A stretch of DNA of 64,000 nucleotides from Streptomyces chartreusis (lineage in GTDB: Bacteria > Actinomycetota > Actinomycetes > Streptomycetales > Streptomycetaceae): NCBI RefSeq assembly GCF_008704715.1, contig NZ_CP023689.1, forward strand, positions 8,742,001-8,806,000, written 5' to 3'. This document shows positions 7,784-15,775 of this stretch, piece by piece (within the stretch, counting starts at the first letter, position 1; every line of letters starts with the position of its first letter). Under the pieces are notes generated by a model, which was not told the DNA's origin, searched no databases, and worked only from the letters and a program-made list of their open reading frames with translations. The position numbers and the translations under genes are program-made.

Positions 7784-8206
7784 TCAGCGGCACTGCGGGA
7801 GCTGCGACTTCCACGTGTTCGGGCCGCCAGTGTCCAGGTACCAGTCGTTGACGTAGCCCCAGGACCTGGGTGTGGAGACCTGCATCCAGTAGCGGTAGCC
7901 GTGGCCGTCGGCGTCCGGGTCGCCGGTGGTCCAGCAGGACAGTTCGAGCCATTGGCCGTTGCCGTAGCGGGCGACCTCCCCCGCGCCGTAGCGCGGTTCG
8001 GTGCGCATCACCAAGGACGAGCCCGGGTCGATGCCGATCACCTGGGCGCAGCGCGCCGGGTCGCCCGGGCCCGCGCCGGGGCACGGACGCGGGACGGCCT
8101 GGGCGGGCGCGGCGGTGAACAGTCCGGCTCCGGCGAGCAGGACGGCGGCTGCCCCCGTGACGGCCGCCGGCCTGCGCCGGGTCGAGAGCAGGCGTGAAGT
8201 GGGCAT
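7784..8206 (-). CDS. Secreted SH3-like protein, paralogue B
   Basis: A 140-residue secreted protein and paralogue of the downstream gene. The signal peptide contains RRRPAAVTGAAAVLLAGAGLFTAAPAQA. The mature part shares CAQVIGIDPGSSLVMRTEPRY, SCWTTGDPDADGHGYRYWM and NDWYLDTGGPNTWKSQLPQC (each nearly as in its neighbour). ATG 8206 is backed by GGAGGAG, so the longer frame to 8272 is rejected. The 28-base gap to paralogue A suggests one transcript. Divergence in the N-terminal half versus near identity in the C-terminal half hints at constraint on the tail. Function is unknown. Confidence 0.82.
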   Translation of the reverse strand: MPTSRLLSTRRRPAAVTGAAAVLLAGAGLFTAAPAQAVPRPCPGAGPGDPARCAQVIGIDPGSSLVMRTEPRYGAGEVARYGNGQWLELSCWTTGDPDADGHGYRYWMQVSTPRSWGYVNDWYLDTGGPNTWKSQLPQCR

Positions 8207-8410
8207 CGGCTCCTCCGTTTGATCGTGCCGATCGTCGATGCCCTTCGACCCTGGCAGTGAACGGGGCGGCATACAGCCTGTGATGTCTCAGGGTGGCGCG
8301 GGACCCCGTGAGGGAGGGCTCTGTCGCGATCGCCGCACTCCGCGCTGACCTCGTGTCTTACAGTGACTGCGACCAGTTCCGGAGTCGAACCTGTGAGGTA
8401 GTCGCCAACC

Positions 8411-10321
8411 ATGCCGACCGAGACGTTTGAGTTTCAGGTAGAGGCCCGTCAGTTGCTCCAGCTGATGATCCACTCGGTCTACTCGAACAAGGATGTCTTC
8501 CTGCGCGAGCTCGTCTCCAACGCCTCCGACGCGCTGGACAAGCTGCGTCTGGAGAAGTTGCGGGACGACGCGCTCGACGCCGATGTGTCCGACCTGCACA
8601 TCGAGATCGACATCGACAAGGAGGAACGGACCCTCACGGTCCGGGACAACGGCATCGGGATGTCGTACGAGGAGGTCGGGCGGCTCATCGGCACCATCGC
8701 CAACTCGGGCACGGCCACCTTCCTCAAGGAGCTCAAGGAGGCCAAGGACGAGGGCGGGGCCGAGGGGCTCATCGGCCAGTTCGGCGTCGGCTTCTACTCG
8801 GGCTTCATGGCGGCGGACGAGATGACGCTGGTGACCCGGCGCGCCGGCGAGTCCCACGGCACCCGATGGACGTCGCGCGGCGAGGCCACGTACACGCTGG
8901 AGACCGTCGACGACGTGCCGCAGGGCACCTCCGTGACCCTCCACCTCAAGCCCGCCGACCCCGAGAACCAGCTCCACGACTACACCTCGCCCTGGAAGAT
9001 CAGGGAGATCGTCAAGAAGTACTCGGACTTCATCACCTGGCCGATCCGGATGGACCAGGAGCCCGGCGCGACCGACGGCGAGGACGCCGAGACGCCCGAG
9101 CCCGAGACGCTGAACTCGATGAAGGCCCTGTGGGCGCGCTCGCGCGAGGAGGTGTCCGACGACGAGTACCACGAGCTGTACAAGCACATCAGCCACGACT
9201 GGCGCGAGCCGCTGGAGACGATCCGCCTCCAGGCCGAGGGCACCTTCGAGTACCAGGCCCTGCTCTTCGTCCCCTCGCACGCCCCGCACGACCTGTTCAC
9301 GCGGGAGTACAAGCGCGGCGTCCAGCTCTATGTGAAGCGCGTCTTCATCATGGACGACTGCGAGGCACTGCTGCCGCCCTACCTGCGCTTCGTCAAGGGC
9401 GTCGTCGACGCGGCCGACCTGTCGCTCAACGTCTCCCGCGAGATCCTCCAGCAGGACCGGCACATCCGGATGATGCAGCGCCGGCTGACCAAGAAGGTGC
9501 TGTCCACGGTCAAGGAGATGATGACCAAGGAAGCGGAGCGCTACGGCACGTTCTGGCGCGAGTTCGGCACGGTCCTCAAGGAGGGCCTGGTCACCGACTC
9601 CGAGAACAGCGACGCCATCCTCGCCGTCGCCTCCTTCGCGACCACGCACGCCGACGACGAGCCGACCACGCTCACCCAGTACGTGGAGCGGATGAAGGAC
9701 GGCCAGGACGACATCTTCTACATCACCGGCGAGTCCCGGCAGAGCATCGAGAACTCCCCGCACATGGAGGCGTTCCGGGACAAGGGCATCGAGGTCCTGC
9801 TCCTGACCGACCCCGTCGACGAGGTGTGGGTCGACACCGTGGGCGAGTACCAGGGCAAGCGGCTGCGGTCCGTGGCCAAGGGCGAGATCGACCTCGACGC
9901 CGAGGGCGACGAGAAGGCCGAGGGCGAGCGGGCGAAGCAGGCGGAGGAGTACGCCGGACTGCTCGGCTGGATGGGGGAGCAGCTCGGCGAGGACATCAAG
10001 GAGGTGCGCCTGTCGACGCGGCTCACGGTCTCCCCGGCCTGTGTCGTCTCGGACGCGCACGACCTGACGCCGGCCCTGGAGAACATGTACCGGGCGATGG
10101 GCCAGGAGGTGCCGGCCACCAAGCGGATCCTGGAGCTCAACCCCGAGCACCTGCTGGTGAAGGGCCTGAACCAGGCGTTCAAGGAGCGCGAGGACCGCTC
10201 GGGGCTCGTCGAGTCCGCCGAGCTGCTGCACACACTCGCGGTGCTCGCCGAGGGCGGCCAGCCGAAGGATCCGGCACGCTTCGTGAAGCTGGTCGCGGAC
10301 CGTCTGGAGCGCACCCTCTAG
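8411..10321 (+). CDS. htpG: Molecular chaperone HtpG (Hsp90)
   Basis: A 636-residue cytosolic ATP-dependent chaperone of full family length. The GHKL ATPase domain is unmistakable: [20 protein letters not shown], then [10 protein letters not shown] (the N box), VRDNGIGMS (Asp of the G1 box), GTIANSGT and [13 protein letters not shown]. The middle domain has WPIRM and NSMKALWAR, with the conserved Arg region [16 protein letters not shown]. The C-terminal dimerisation part ends ADRLERTL. The ribosome site is GAGGTAG before ATG 8411. It stands alone downstream of a 204-base gap in which I see no HrcA (CIRCE) or HspR (HAIR) site. Confidence 0.98.
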
Positions 10322-10418
10322 CCGGCTCGTGCCCCATGTGGCCGTGTGCGCGGGCCGTTGTCAGTGGCCCGCGCTACGTTCCTTGGAGTCGGCTCACGGC
10401 CCCACGCATGGAGGAACC

Positions 10419-10829
10419 ATGGCCTCGCGTCTCAACCCCTACATCACCTTCGCCGGCGACGCCCGCCAGGCGCTGGAGTTCTACAAGGAGGTCTTCGGCG
10501 GCACGCTGAACCTCAACACGTACGCCGAGTTCGGCCAGAAGGACAGCCCGCTGGCCGACAAGATCATGCACGGCATGCTGGAGGCGCCCAACGGCTTCAC
10601 CCTGATGTGCGCCGACACCCCGACGGACGACCACAAGCCGGGTAACAACATCTCGGTGAGCCTGAGCGGTGACGACGACGCCGAGCTGCGCGGCTACTGG
10701 GAGAAGCTGTCGGACGGCGCCCATGTGACCGTTCCGCTGGAGAAGCAGATGTGGGGCGATGTCTTCGGCATGTGTACCGACCGCTTCGGCATCACCTGGA
10801 TGGTCAACATCGCCGGGCAGGGCGGCTGA
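10419..10829 (+). CDS. VOC (glyoxalase/PhnB-like) family protein
   Basis: A 136-residue protein of the vicinal-oxygen-chelate fold. LNPYITFAGDARQALEFYKEVFGG is the classical PhnB/3-demethylubiquinone-methyltransferase-like start (given here in its recognised form over residues 4-27), and WGDVFGMCTDRFGITWMVNI is the matching C-terminal strand. ATG 10419 is preceded by GGAGGAA. Such proteins often appear as uncharacterised small-molecule-binding or resistance proteins; key metal ligands are not all evident. It follows htpG by 97 bases and is probably independent. Confidence 0.85.
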   Translation: MASRLNPYITFAGDARQALEFYKEVFGGTLNLNTYAEFGQKDSPLADKIMHGMLEAPNGFTLMCADTPTDDHKPGNNISVSLSGDDDAELRGYWEKLSDGAHVTVPLEKQMWGDVFGMCTDRFGITWMVNIAGQGG

Positions 10830-10844
10830 GCGGGCCGAGGGTCC

Positions 10845-11384
10845 CTACTGCGGCAGCCAGGCGCTCAGGGCTTGGACCAGGCGGTCGAGCGCGGGCTCCT
10901 CGGCGGACAGGTCCGTCCTGACGGTGCGTCCGCCGAACCGCAGCGTGTACTGGAACAGGTCCGCCGCCTGCATGTTCTTCGTGAAGTCGGAGACGTCGTC
11001 CAGCGCCGGGTCGCCCAGCAGTGTGCGCAGCTCGGTGAATTGCGCCGCGCTGGTCCGGCGCACCGCGCGCTCGCCCTTGTCGGTGGTGTGCACGGTGCCG
11101 TCGCCGCGCAGGGCCACCTCTTTCTGCACACCCGCGAAGCCGCCCGTGACCTCCATGGTCACCAGCAGCTGATCCGGCCCGGTGACGGGGACCGGCGACG
11201 GACGGGGGGACCCCGAGGGCGGCGTCGCGGGAGTCGGCGATGCGGGAGCCGAGGGCGATGCGGCGGTCGGAGTGCCGGCCGCCGCGTCCGTCCGCTCGGC
11301 GCCGGCCGCGCCCTGCTCGGAAGCGCAGCCGGCCAGTCCCAGCAGCCCGGCCACCATCACAACCGCCATCCGCCTACCGAACAC
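10845..11384 (-). CDS. Lipoprotein of unknown function
   Basis: A 179-residue protein. RRMAVVMVAGLLGLAGC is a lipoprotein signal with lipobox LAGC, so it should be anchored to the outer face of the membrane. A Ser/Pro/Ala-rich linker (about residues 45-80) precedes a small folded domain containing LLVTMEVTGGFAGVQKEVALRGDG and FTELRTLLGDPALDDVSDF. GTG 11384 is preferred to ATG 11369 because it includes the basic RR that a signal peptide needs and has GGGG six bases before it. It is divergent from the PLP cassette, sharing the 11385-11628 control region. I do not recognise the domain beyond a general similarity to protealysin-inhibitor-like actinobacterial lipoproteins. Confidence 0.75.
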   Translation of the reverse strand: MFGRRMAVVMVAGLLGLAGCASEQGAAGAERTDAAAGTPTAASPSAPASPTPATPPSGSPRPSPVPVTGPDQLLVTMEVTGGFAGVQKEVALRGDGTVHTTDKGERAVRRTSAAQFTELRTLLGDPALDDVSDFTKNMQAADLFQYTLRFGGRTVRTDLSAEEPALDRLVQALSAWLPQ

Positions 11385-11428
11385 AACAACCCCATCCGTG
11401 GATCGTGTCGACTGGAGTGTCCCTATCA

Positions 11429-11445
11429 CGGAACAGCCTGTTCCG
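11429..11445. promoter_or_regulatory. 17-bp perfect palindrome in the divergent control region
   Basis: CGGAACAG (11429-11436) and CTGTTCCG (11438-11445) are perfect inverse copies around a single C. It lies 45 bases upstream of the lipoprotein start and about 180 bases before the PLP cassette. Its GAAC-N5-GTTC spacing is one base longer than the actinobacterial LexA box (GAAC-N4-GTTC), so it is more likely the operator of another dimeric regulator. Confidence 0.5.
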
Positions 11446-11628
11446 GGCCGAGCCGCCACCCGCGCGCCGGGCACCGGTGATTTTCGGCCCACCTGTTGAC
11501 GTACCGCCCAGCAGTGCAGGTACGGGGCGTAAACCACCGGATGCCGGGAAAGGAGCTATACGGCAAACCGCGGGGAGTGGTCGTCAGCGCCCGGAGTGTC
11601 GGGCCCGAAGCGCTGGGGAGGGCCGGGC

Positions 11629-13140
11629 ATGGGCGGGCAGCCCTTGTATCTCGAACCGCGGCTGGAATCGCGGCTGCGCTCCTTGGTGCACTCCCCGGAA
11701 CTGCTGCACACCCTCACCGACGCCCTCGGGTCGCCGCTGAACGTGCTCGTGCCCGACCAACTCGCGGACAACCTCGCTCGGTTCCGCTCGGTGTACGGCA
11801 CCCACCACCTCTCCGGCCAGGTGTTCCTCGCCCACAAGGCCAACCGCTCCAGCGCCCTGCTGCGCAGACTCGCCGCCACGGACGCCGGCGTGGACGTCGC
11901 CTCGCTGGGCGAGCTGCAGCACGCCCTGGGCGCCGGACTCACGCCCGACCGGATCACGGCGACCGGGCCGAAGAACCCGGAGTTCCTGTGGCTGGCGGCC
12001 CGCACCTCGGTCACCGTCAGCCTCGACACGCGAGACGAACTGGAACAACTCGCCACGCTGGTCCGGGGGCACGCCCTGCCCCGCACCCGTGTCCTGCTCC
12101 GGCTGTCGGGCTTCGAGGCGTCCGGCGTACGGGTACTGACCCGGCGCAGCCGATTCGGCACCGCCGTACGGGAGACGGCCCCGCTGCTGGAGGCCGTCGA
12201 ACGGCACGCCGACGCGCTCGACCTGGTGGGGGTGGCGTACCACCTGGACACCACGAGCCTGAGCGAGAAGGCCCTGGCGCTGGAGGGCTGTCTGCGGGTG
12301 CTGGAGGAGTGCCGCAGCCGTGGGCTCAGGCCCCGGGCCGTCGACATCGGCGGCGGCTTCGGCGTGAACTACCTTGCCGACGGTGGCCAGTGGGAGCGGT
12401 ACACGACCGCGCTCACCGAGGCCGTCATGGGCATCCGCCCACCCCTGGCCTATGGCGGCCACGGCTACGGACTGCGCAACGAGGCGGGCACCCTGCGCGG
12501 CGCGCTCGGCCTGTACCCGGCCCACCGTCCGGTGGCCGCGGCGGGCTACCTCGACGAACTCCTCTCCCAGCCGGCCGCCTCCCTCGGCGGCCGGCCCCTG
12601 GCCGCGCTGCTCCTGGAACACCTCTACGACCTGCACGTCGAACCGGGTCGCGCCCTGCTCGACCAGTGCGGACTGACCCTGACGAAGGTGCTGGAGGTGC
12701 GCGACGACGAGGCCGGCGGCCTCCTCCACATACGCCTGGCGGCGAAGGCCGACGACGTCGCGCTGGAGGACCACGGCGTGCTGCTGGACCCCGTCGTCGT
12801 CCCACGGCATCCGATGAACGCCGAAGGCACGGACTTCCCACCTCGCACCACGACCGGCTCGGGAACAGGAACCGAGCCGGTCGCCGCGTATCTCTTCGGC
12901 AACCTGTGTCTGGAGGCCGACCTGATCACCCGCCGCACCGTCTTCCTGCCCCACCGCCCCGCCCCCGGCGACCTGTTGGCCTTCGCCAACACGGCCGGCT
13001 ACTGCATGGACTTCCACACCACCCGTGCCCAGCACCAGCCCGCCGCGCGCAAGGTCGCCGCCTGGCAGGAGGGCGGCAGATGGCGCTGGTGCCTGGACGA
13101 CCAGTACTGGCCGACCACACCCGTGGGGGGAGCTCAGTGA
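11629..13140 (+). CDS. Type III PLP-dependent decarboxylase-like enzyme (Y4yA-like)
   Basis: A 503-residue cytosolic protein with the alanine-racemase-type PLP barrel of diaminopimelate/ornithine decarboxylases. The PLP lysine is in FLAHKANRSSALL (about residue 70), the phosphate loop in VDIGGGFGVNY (about 242), and the partner-subunit active-site Cys and acidic residue in GNLCLEADLI (about 427). A long insertion at about residues 270-330 (GYGLRNEAGTLRG ... SLGGRPLAALL) is absent from standard decarboxylases. I recall the Rhizobium y4yA type as the closest named group, but cannot check. ATG 11629 has GGAGG 7 bases upstream. Its stop overlaps the next start by four bases, so it is translationally coupled to the cysteine-synthase/rhodanese fusion. 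The substrate is unknown. Confidence 0.8.
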   Translation: MGGQPLYLEPRLESRLRSLVHSPELLHTLTDALGSPLNVLVPDQLADNLARFRSVYGTHHLSGQVFLAHKANRSSALLRRLAATDAGVDVASLGELQHALGAGLTPDRITATGPKNPEFLWLAARTSVTVSLDTRDELEQLATLVRGHALPRTRVLLRLSGFEASGVRVLTRRSRFGTAVRETAPLLEAVERHADALDLVGVAYHLDTTSLSEKALALEGCLRVLEECRSRGLRPRAVDIGGGFGVNYLADGGQWERYTTALTEAVMGIRPPLAYGGHGYGLRNEAGTLRGALGLYPAHRPVAAAGYLDELLSQPAASLGGRPLAALLLEHLYDLHVEPGRALLDQCGLTLTKVLEVRDDEAGGLLHIRLAAKADDVALEDHGVLLDPVVVPRHPMNAEGTDFPPRTTTGSGTGTEPVAAYLFGNLCLEADLITRRTVFLPHRPAPGDLLAFANTAGYCMDFHTTRAQHQPAARKVAAWQEGGRWRWCLDDQYWPTTPVGGAQ

Positions 13141-14459
13141 GGTACGACAGCATCACCGACGCCATCGGCAACACACCGCTGGTGCGCATCGACCCGGCCG
13201 TGCACGGCCTGAGCCACATCGACCTGTACGCCAAGCTGGAACTGCTCAACCCCTTCGGTTCGGTGAAGGACCGGGCCGCCTGGAACATGGCCCGACCGCA
13301 CCTGTCCGCCGCCGCTCCGGAGCAGGGCGGGCAGGTCGTGGAGCTGTCGAGCGGCAACACCGCCAAGGCCCTAGCCGTCCTCGCGGGCATGCACGGCCGG
13401 ACCTTCAGAAGCGTCACCAACCGGATGCGCATCCCGGAGATCAAGGACCTGCTCCTGCTGCTGGGCGCGGAGATCGAGGAACTGCCCGGTCAGAGCGAAT
13501 GCCTGGATCCGACCGCCACGGACGACCCGCTCACCCAGTTCCACCGCGCGCTCTCCGAGCCCGGCAGCACGTTTGTGCACACCGACCAGTACTTCAACCC
13601 GCGCAACACCGAGGCCCACTTCACCGGCACCGGACCGGAGATCGTGAAGGACCTCGACGGCCGGGCGCCGGACTGGTTCATCGCCTGTGTGGGGACCGCC
13701 GGCTCGTCCACCGGGGTCGCCCGAGCCCTGCGCGAACACGACCCCGCCGTACGGGTCGTCGGCCTGGTCGCCGCCAAGTCCGACTTCGTCCCCGGCATCC
13801 GCACCATCGACGAGGCGCACGAGGTGGGCCTGTTCGACCCCGGCACGTACGACACGATCGAGTCGGTCGGCGCCGACGAGGCGATCGAGGGCATGCTGAC
13901 CCTCAACCGCCGCTGCGGCATCCTCGCCGGACCCACCGGAGGCGCCGCCTACTTCGGCGCCACACGCCAACTCAAGGACGTCGACGCCGAACTGACGGAG
14001 CGGCAGTCCGCCGTCTTCATCGTCTGCGACCGCGTCGAGAGCTACCTCAGCTACGTCCGCCGGCGGCGCCCCGACCTCTTCGGCCGCCCGCGTCGCGGCA
14101 ATTCCCCTGCCGACCTGACCGACACCGAGGTCCGTACGGCACCGGCCATCGGTGTCATCGACGCGCTGGCGTGGATCGCCACCGGGGAACCCCTCGTCGT
14201 GGACCTGCGCGGCCCGCACGCGTATGCCGCCCTGCACATCGACGGGTCGGTCAACATCGTCGACGAGCTCTTCGAGGAACTCCTGCACGGCGGGCTGCCG
14301 TTCAGCCACAACCGCCCGGTCCTGCTGGCCTGCCCGGTCGGCGAGAAGTCCGCCCGCTACGCCGCCCTGCTGACCCGGATGGGACACCCCGACGTGCGCA
14401 GCCTCACCGGCGGCATCATCGCCTGGCGCGACGCGGGCGCACCCCTCGTACGGGACTGA
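13137..14459 (+). CDS. Cysteine synthase-like PLP enzyme fused to a rhodanese domain
   Basis: A 440-residue fusion. Residues 1 to about 310 form a fold-type II PLP enzyme: IGNTPLVRID, the PLP lysine in PFGSVKDRAAW (about residue 44), the substrate loop SSGNTAKAL, the phosphate-binding Gly run GTAGSSTG and late AGPTGGAAYFGA. Residues about 330-440 are rhodanese-like (PLVVDLRGPHAYAALHIDGSVNI, split) with catalytic Cys in LLACPVGEKSARYA (about residue 399), matching the CxxGxxS loop. The domain order suggests sulfur delivered as a persulfide to a beta-substitution enzyme. GTG 13137 lies in the overlap GTGA with the decarboxylase stop; the desulfurase gene starts four bases after the stop. Specific product unknown. 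Confidence 0.85.
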   Translation: MRYDSITDAIGNTPLVRIDPAVHGLSHIDLYAKLELLNPFGSVKDRAAWNMARPHLSAAAPEQGGQVVELSSGNTAKALAVLAGMHGRTFRSVTNRMRIPEIKDLLLLLGAEIEELPGQSECLDPTATDDPLTQFHRALSEPGSTFVHTDQYFNPRNTEAHFTGTGPEIVKDLDGRAPDWFIACVGTAGSSTGVARALREHDPAVRVVGLVAAKSDFVPGIRTIDEAHEVGLFDPGTYDTIESVGADEAIEGMLTLNRRCGILAGPTGGAAYFGATRQLKDVDAELTERQSAVFIVCDRVESYLSYVRRRRPDLFGRPRRGNSPADLTDTEVRTAPAIGVIDALAWIATGEPLVVDLRGPHAYAALHIDGSVNIVDELFEELLHGGLPFSHNRPVLLACPVGEKSARYAALLTRMGHPDVRSLTGGIIAWRDAGAPLVRD

Positions 14460-14463
14460 GCCG

Positions 14464-15681
14464 ATGGCCGCATCCAGGACGGACGGTCAAGTCCCCGCCA
14501 TGATCACGGAGTTGGCCGAGTGGCAGCGTGCCCTGCGCGCCCAGTTCCCGATCATCACCGCACACCCGGAACTGGCCTACCTCGACAGCGCCGCCACCGC
14601 CCAGAAACCGCAGGCCGTGCTGGACGCCGTGCACACCTACCTCACCACGACCAACGCCAACGCCGGGCGCGGCACCTACACCTGGGCCAACCGGACCACC
14701 ACCCTGGTCGAGGAGGCCCGCGACCGGGTCAAGCTCTTCCTCGGTGACCCGGCACCAGAGCGCTCGAACGTGCACTTCACCAGCGGGACCACCGAGGGCC
14801 TGCGCGGCGTCGCCCGGGACTGGCTGCCCCGGCTGCTCACCGACGGGGACGAGATCGTCGTACCCGTCGCAGACCACGAGGCGAACATCGCCCCCTGGCT
14901 GGAGACGCGGCGGGAACTGGCCGGGCAGGGCGTGCACATCCGCGTGCGGCCGATGCCGTACCAGGCCGCGTCCGGCGACTACGACCACACCGCGCTCGCC
15001 GAACTGGCCGGCCCTCGCACCCGGTTCGTCGCCGTCAGCCACGTCCACCACGTGTACGGCGCCGACATGAACGTGCACCGCATCCGCCGCGCGGTCGGCC
15101 CGGACACCGTGATCTGCCTCGACGCCGCCCAGAGCGTCGGCCATCTGCCGGTGTCGGTGGCCGATCTCGACGTCGACTTCGTCCTGTTCTCCGGCCACAA
15201 GGCGATGGCCCTGCCCGGCACCGGCGTCGTCTGGGCCCGCCGGGCCCGCGGACCGGAGTTCGCGCCGGGCGGCTGGGCGGGCACCCCCAACACCGTCGGC
15301 ATCGCCTCCCTGACCGCGGCCCTGGACTGGCTGGACGCCGCGGGCACCGACCGGATCGAGCGCTGGACCGTCGCCCTCGCGGCGCGGCTCACCGAGGGCC
15401 TGCGCCGTCTCGACGCCTACGAGATCCTCGGCTGCCAGGCCAGTCTGGCAGCCGACTCGCCCGTGCAGCGGCGCCAGGGCATCGTCACCCTGCGCCATCA
15501 CGCCATCGACTCCTCGGACCTCGGCTTCATCCTCTTCAGCCACGGCTTCATGGTCCGCTCCGACCAGCACTGCCAGGGCGGCGCGGGGGAGAAGACGGGC
15601 TCCGTGCGCGTGAGCCTGCACGTCCACAACACCGTCGAGGAGGTGGACCGGCTGCTGACCGTCCTTGCCTCCCTCGGGTGA
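14464..15681 (+). CDS. SufS-like class V aminotransferase / cysteine desulfurase
   Basis: A 405-residue fold-type I PLP enzyme of the SufS/CsdA group. YLDSAATAQKPQAVLDAV is the family opening; HFTSGTTEGLRGVA, DEIVVPVADHEANIAPW, CLDAAQSVGH and the PLP lysine in LFSGHKAMALPGTGV (about residue 246) follow in the right order. The reactive Cys sits in MVRSDQHCQGG (about residue 370), replacing the usual RAGHHCAQP loop, so the persulfide-forming residue is kept while the loop is changed. No sufBCD or iscU genes are next to it; instead it follows a rhodanese fusion by four bases. That context argues for sulfur supply to a dedicated pathway rather than to iron-sulfur assembly. Confidence 0.85.
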   Translation: MAASRTDGQVPAMITELAEWQRALRAQFPIITAHPELAYLDSAATAQKPQAVLDAVHTYLTTTNANAGRGTYTWANRTTTLVEEARDRVKLFLGDPAPERSNVHFTSGTTEGLRGVARDWLPRLLTDGDEIVVPVADHEANIAPWLETRRELAGQGVHIRVRPMPYQAASGDYDHTALAELAGPRTRFVAVSHVHHVYGADMNVHRIRRAVGPDTVICLDAAQSVGHLPVSVADLDVDFVLFSGHKAMALPGTGVVWARRARGPEFAPGGWAGTPNTVGIASLTAALDWLDAAGTDRIERWTVALAARLTEGLRRLDAYEILGCQASLAADSPVQRRQGIVTLRHHAIDSSDLGFILFSHGFMVRSDQHCQGGAGEKTGSVRVSLHVHNTVEEVDRLLTVLASLG

Positions 15682-15701
15682 AGAGACACCGCCCGGCGTA
15701 A

Positions 15702-15716
15702 TGGGAACCGTTTCCA
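15702..15716. promoter_or_regulatory. Zur-like 7-1-7 palindrome before the methyltransferase
   Basis: TGGGAAC-C-GTTTCCA is a 7-1-7 inverted repeat with one mismatch, ending five bases before a possible -10 (TAGTGT, 15721-15726). Actinobacterial zinc-uptake-regulator boxes have this size and the outer TGnnA/TnnCA pattern. Other dimeric regulators could use it, so the Zur link is a hypothesis. Confidence 0.35.
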
Positions 15717-15775
15717 CCTGTAGTGTCGCGCCGACAGAGTGACTCGGATGCGAGACGGCGAGGTGGCACGACCGG

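Noticed and set aside
8288..10231. Long minus-strand open frame opposite htpG
   Set aside because: Antisense shadow; the plus strand is an unmistakable Hsp90.
11429..11445. LexA/SOS box
   Set aside because: The spacing is GAAC-N5-GTTC, not the four-base spacing of actinobacterial LexA sites.
11541..11628. ATG at 11541 as the start of a leader peptide before the decarboxylase
   Set aside because: The frame has no ribosome site and runs without stop into an alternative frame of the real gene.
13137..14459. Ordinary cysteine synthase CysK/CysM
   Set aside because: The C-terminal rhodanese and the operon partners do not fit cysteine biosynthesis.
12374..15070. Arg/Pro-rich frames overlapping the PLP cassette
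   Set aside because: They have no motifs and arise from alternative reading of GC-rich coding DNA.
14464..15681. SUF-pathway cysteine desulfurase
   Set aside because: No sufBCD/sufU genes are adjacent and the Cys loop differs from RAGHHCAQP.
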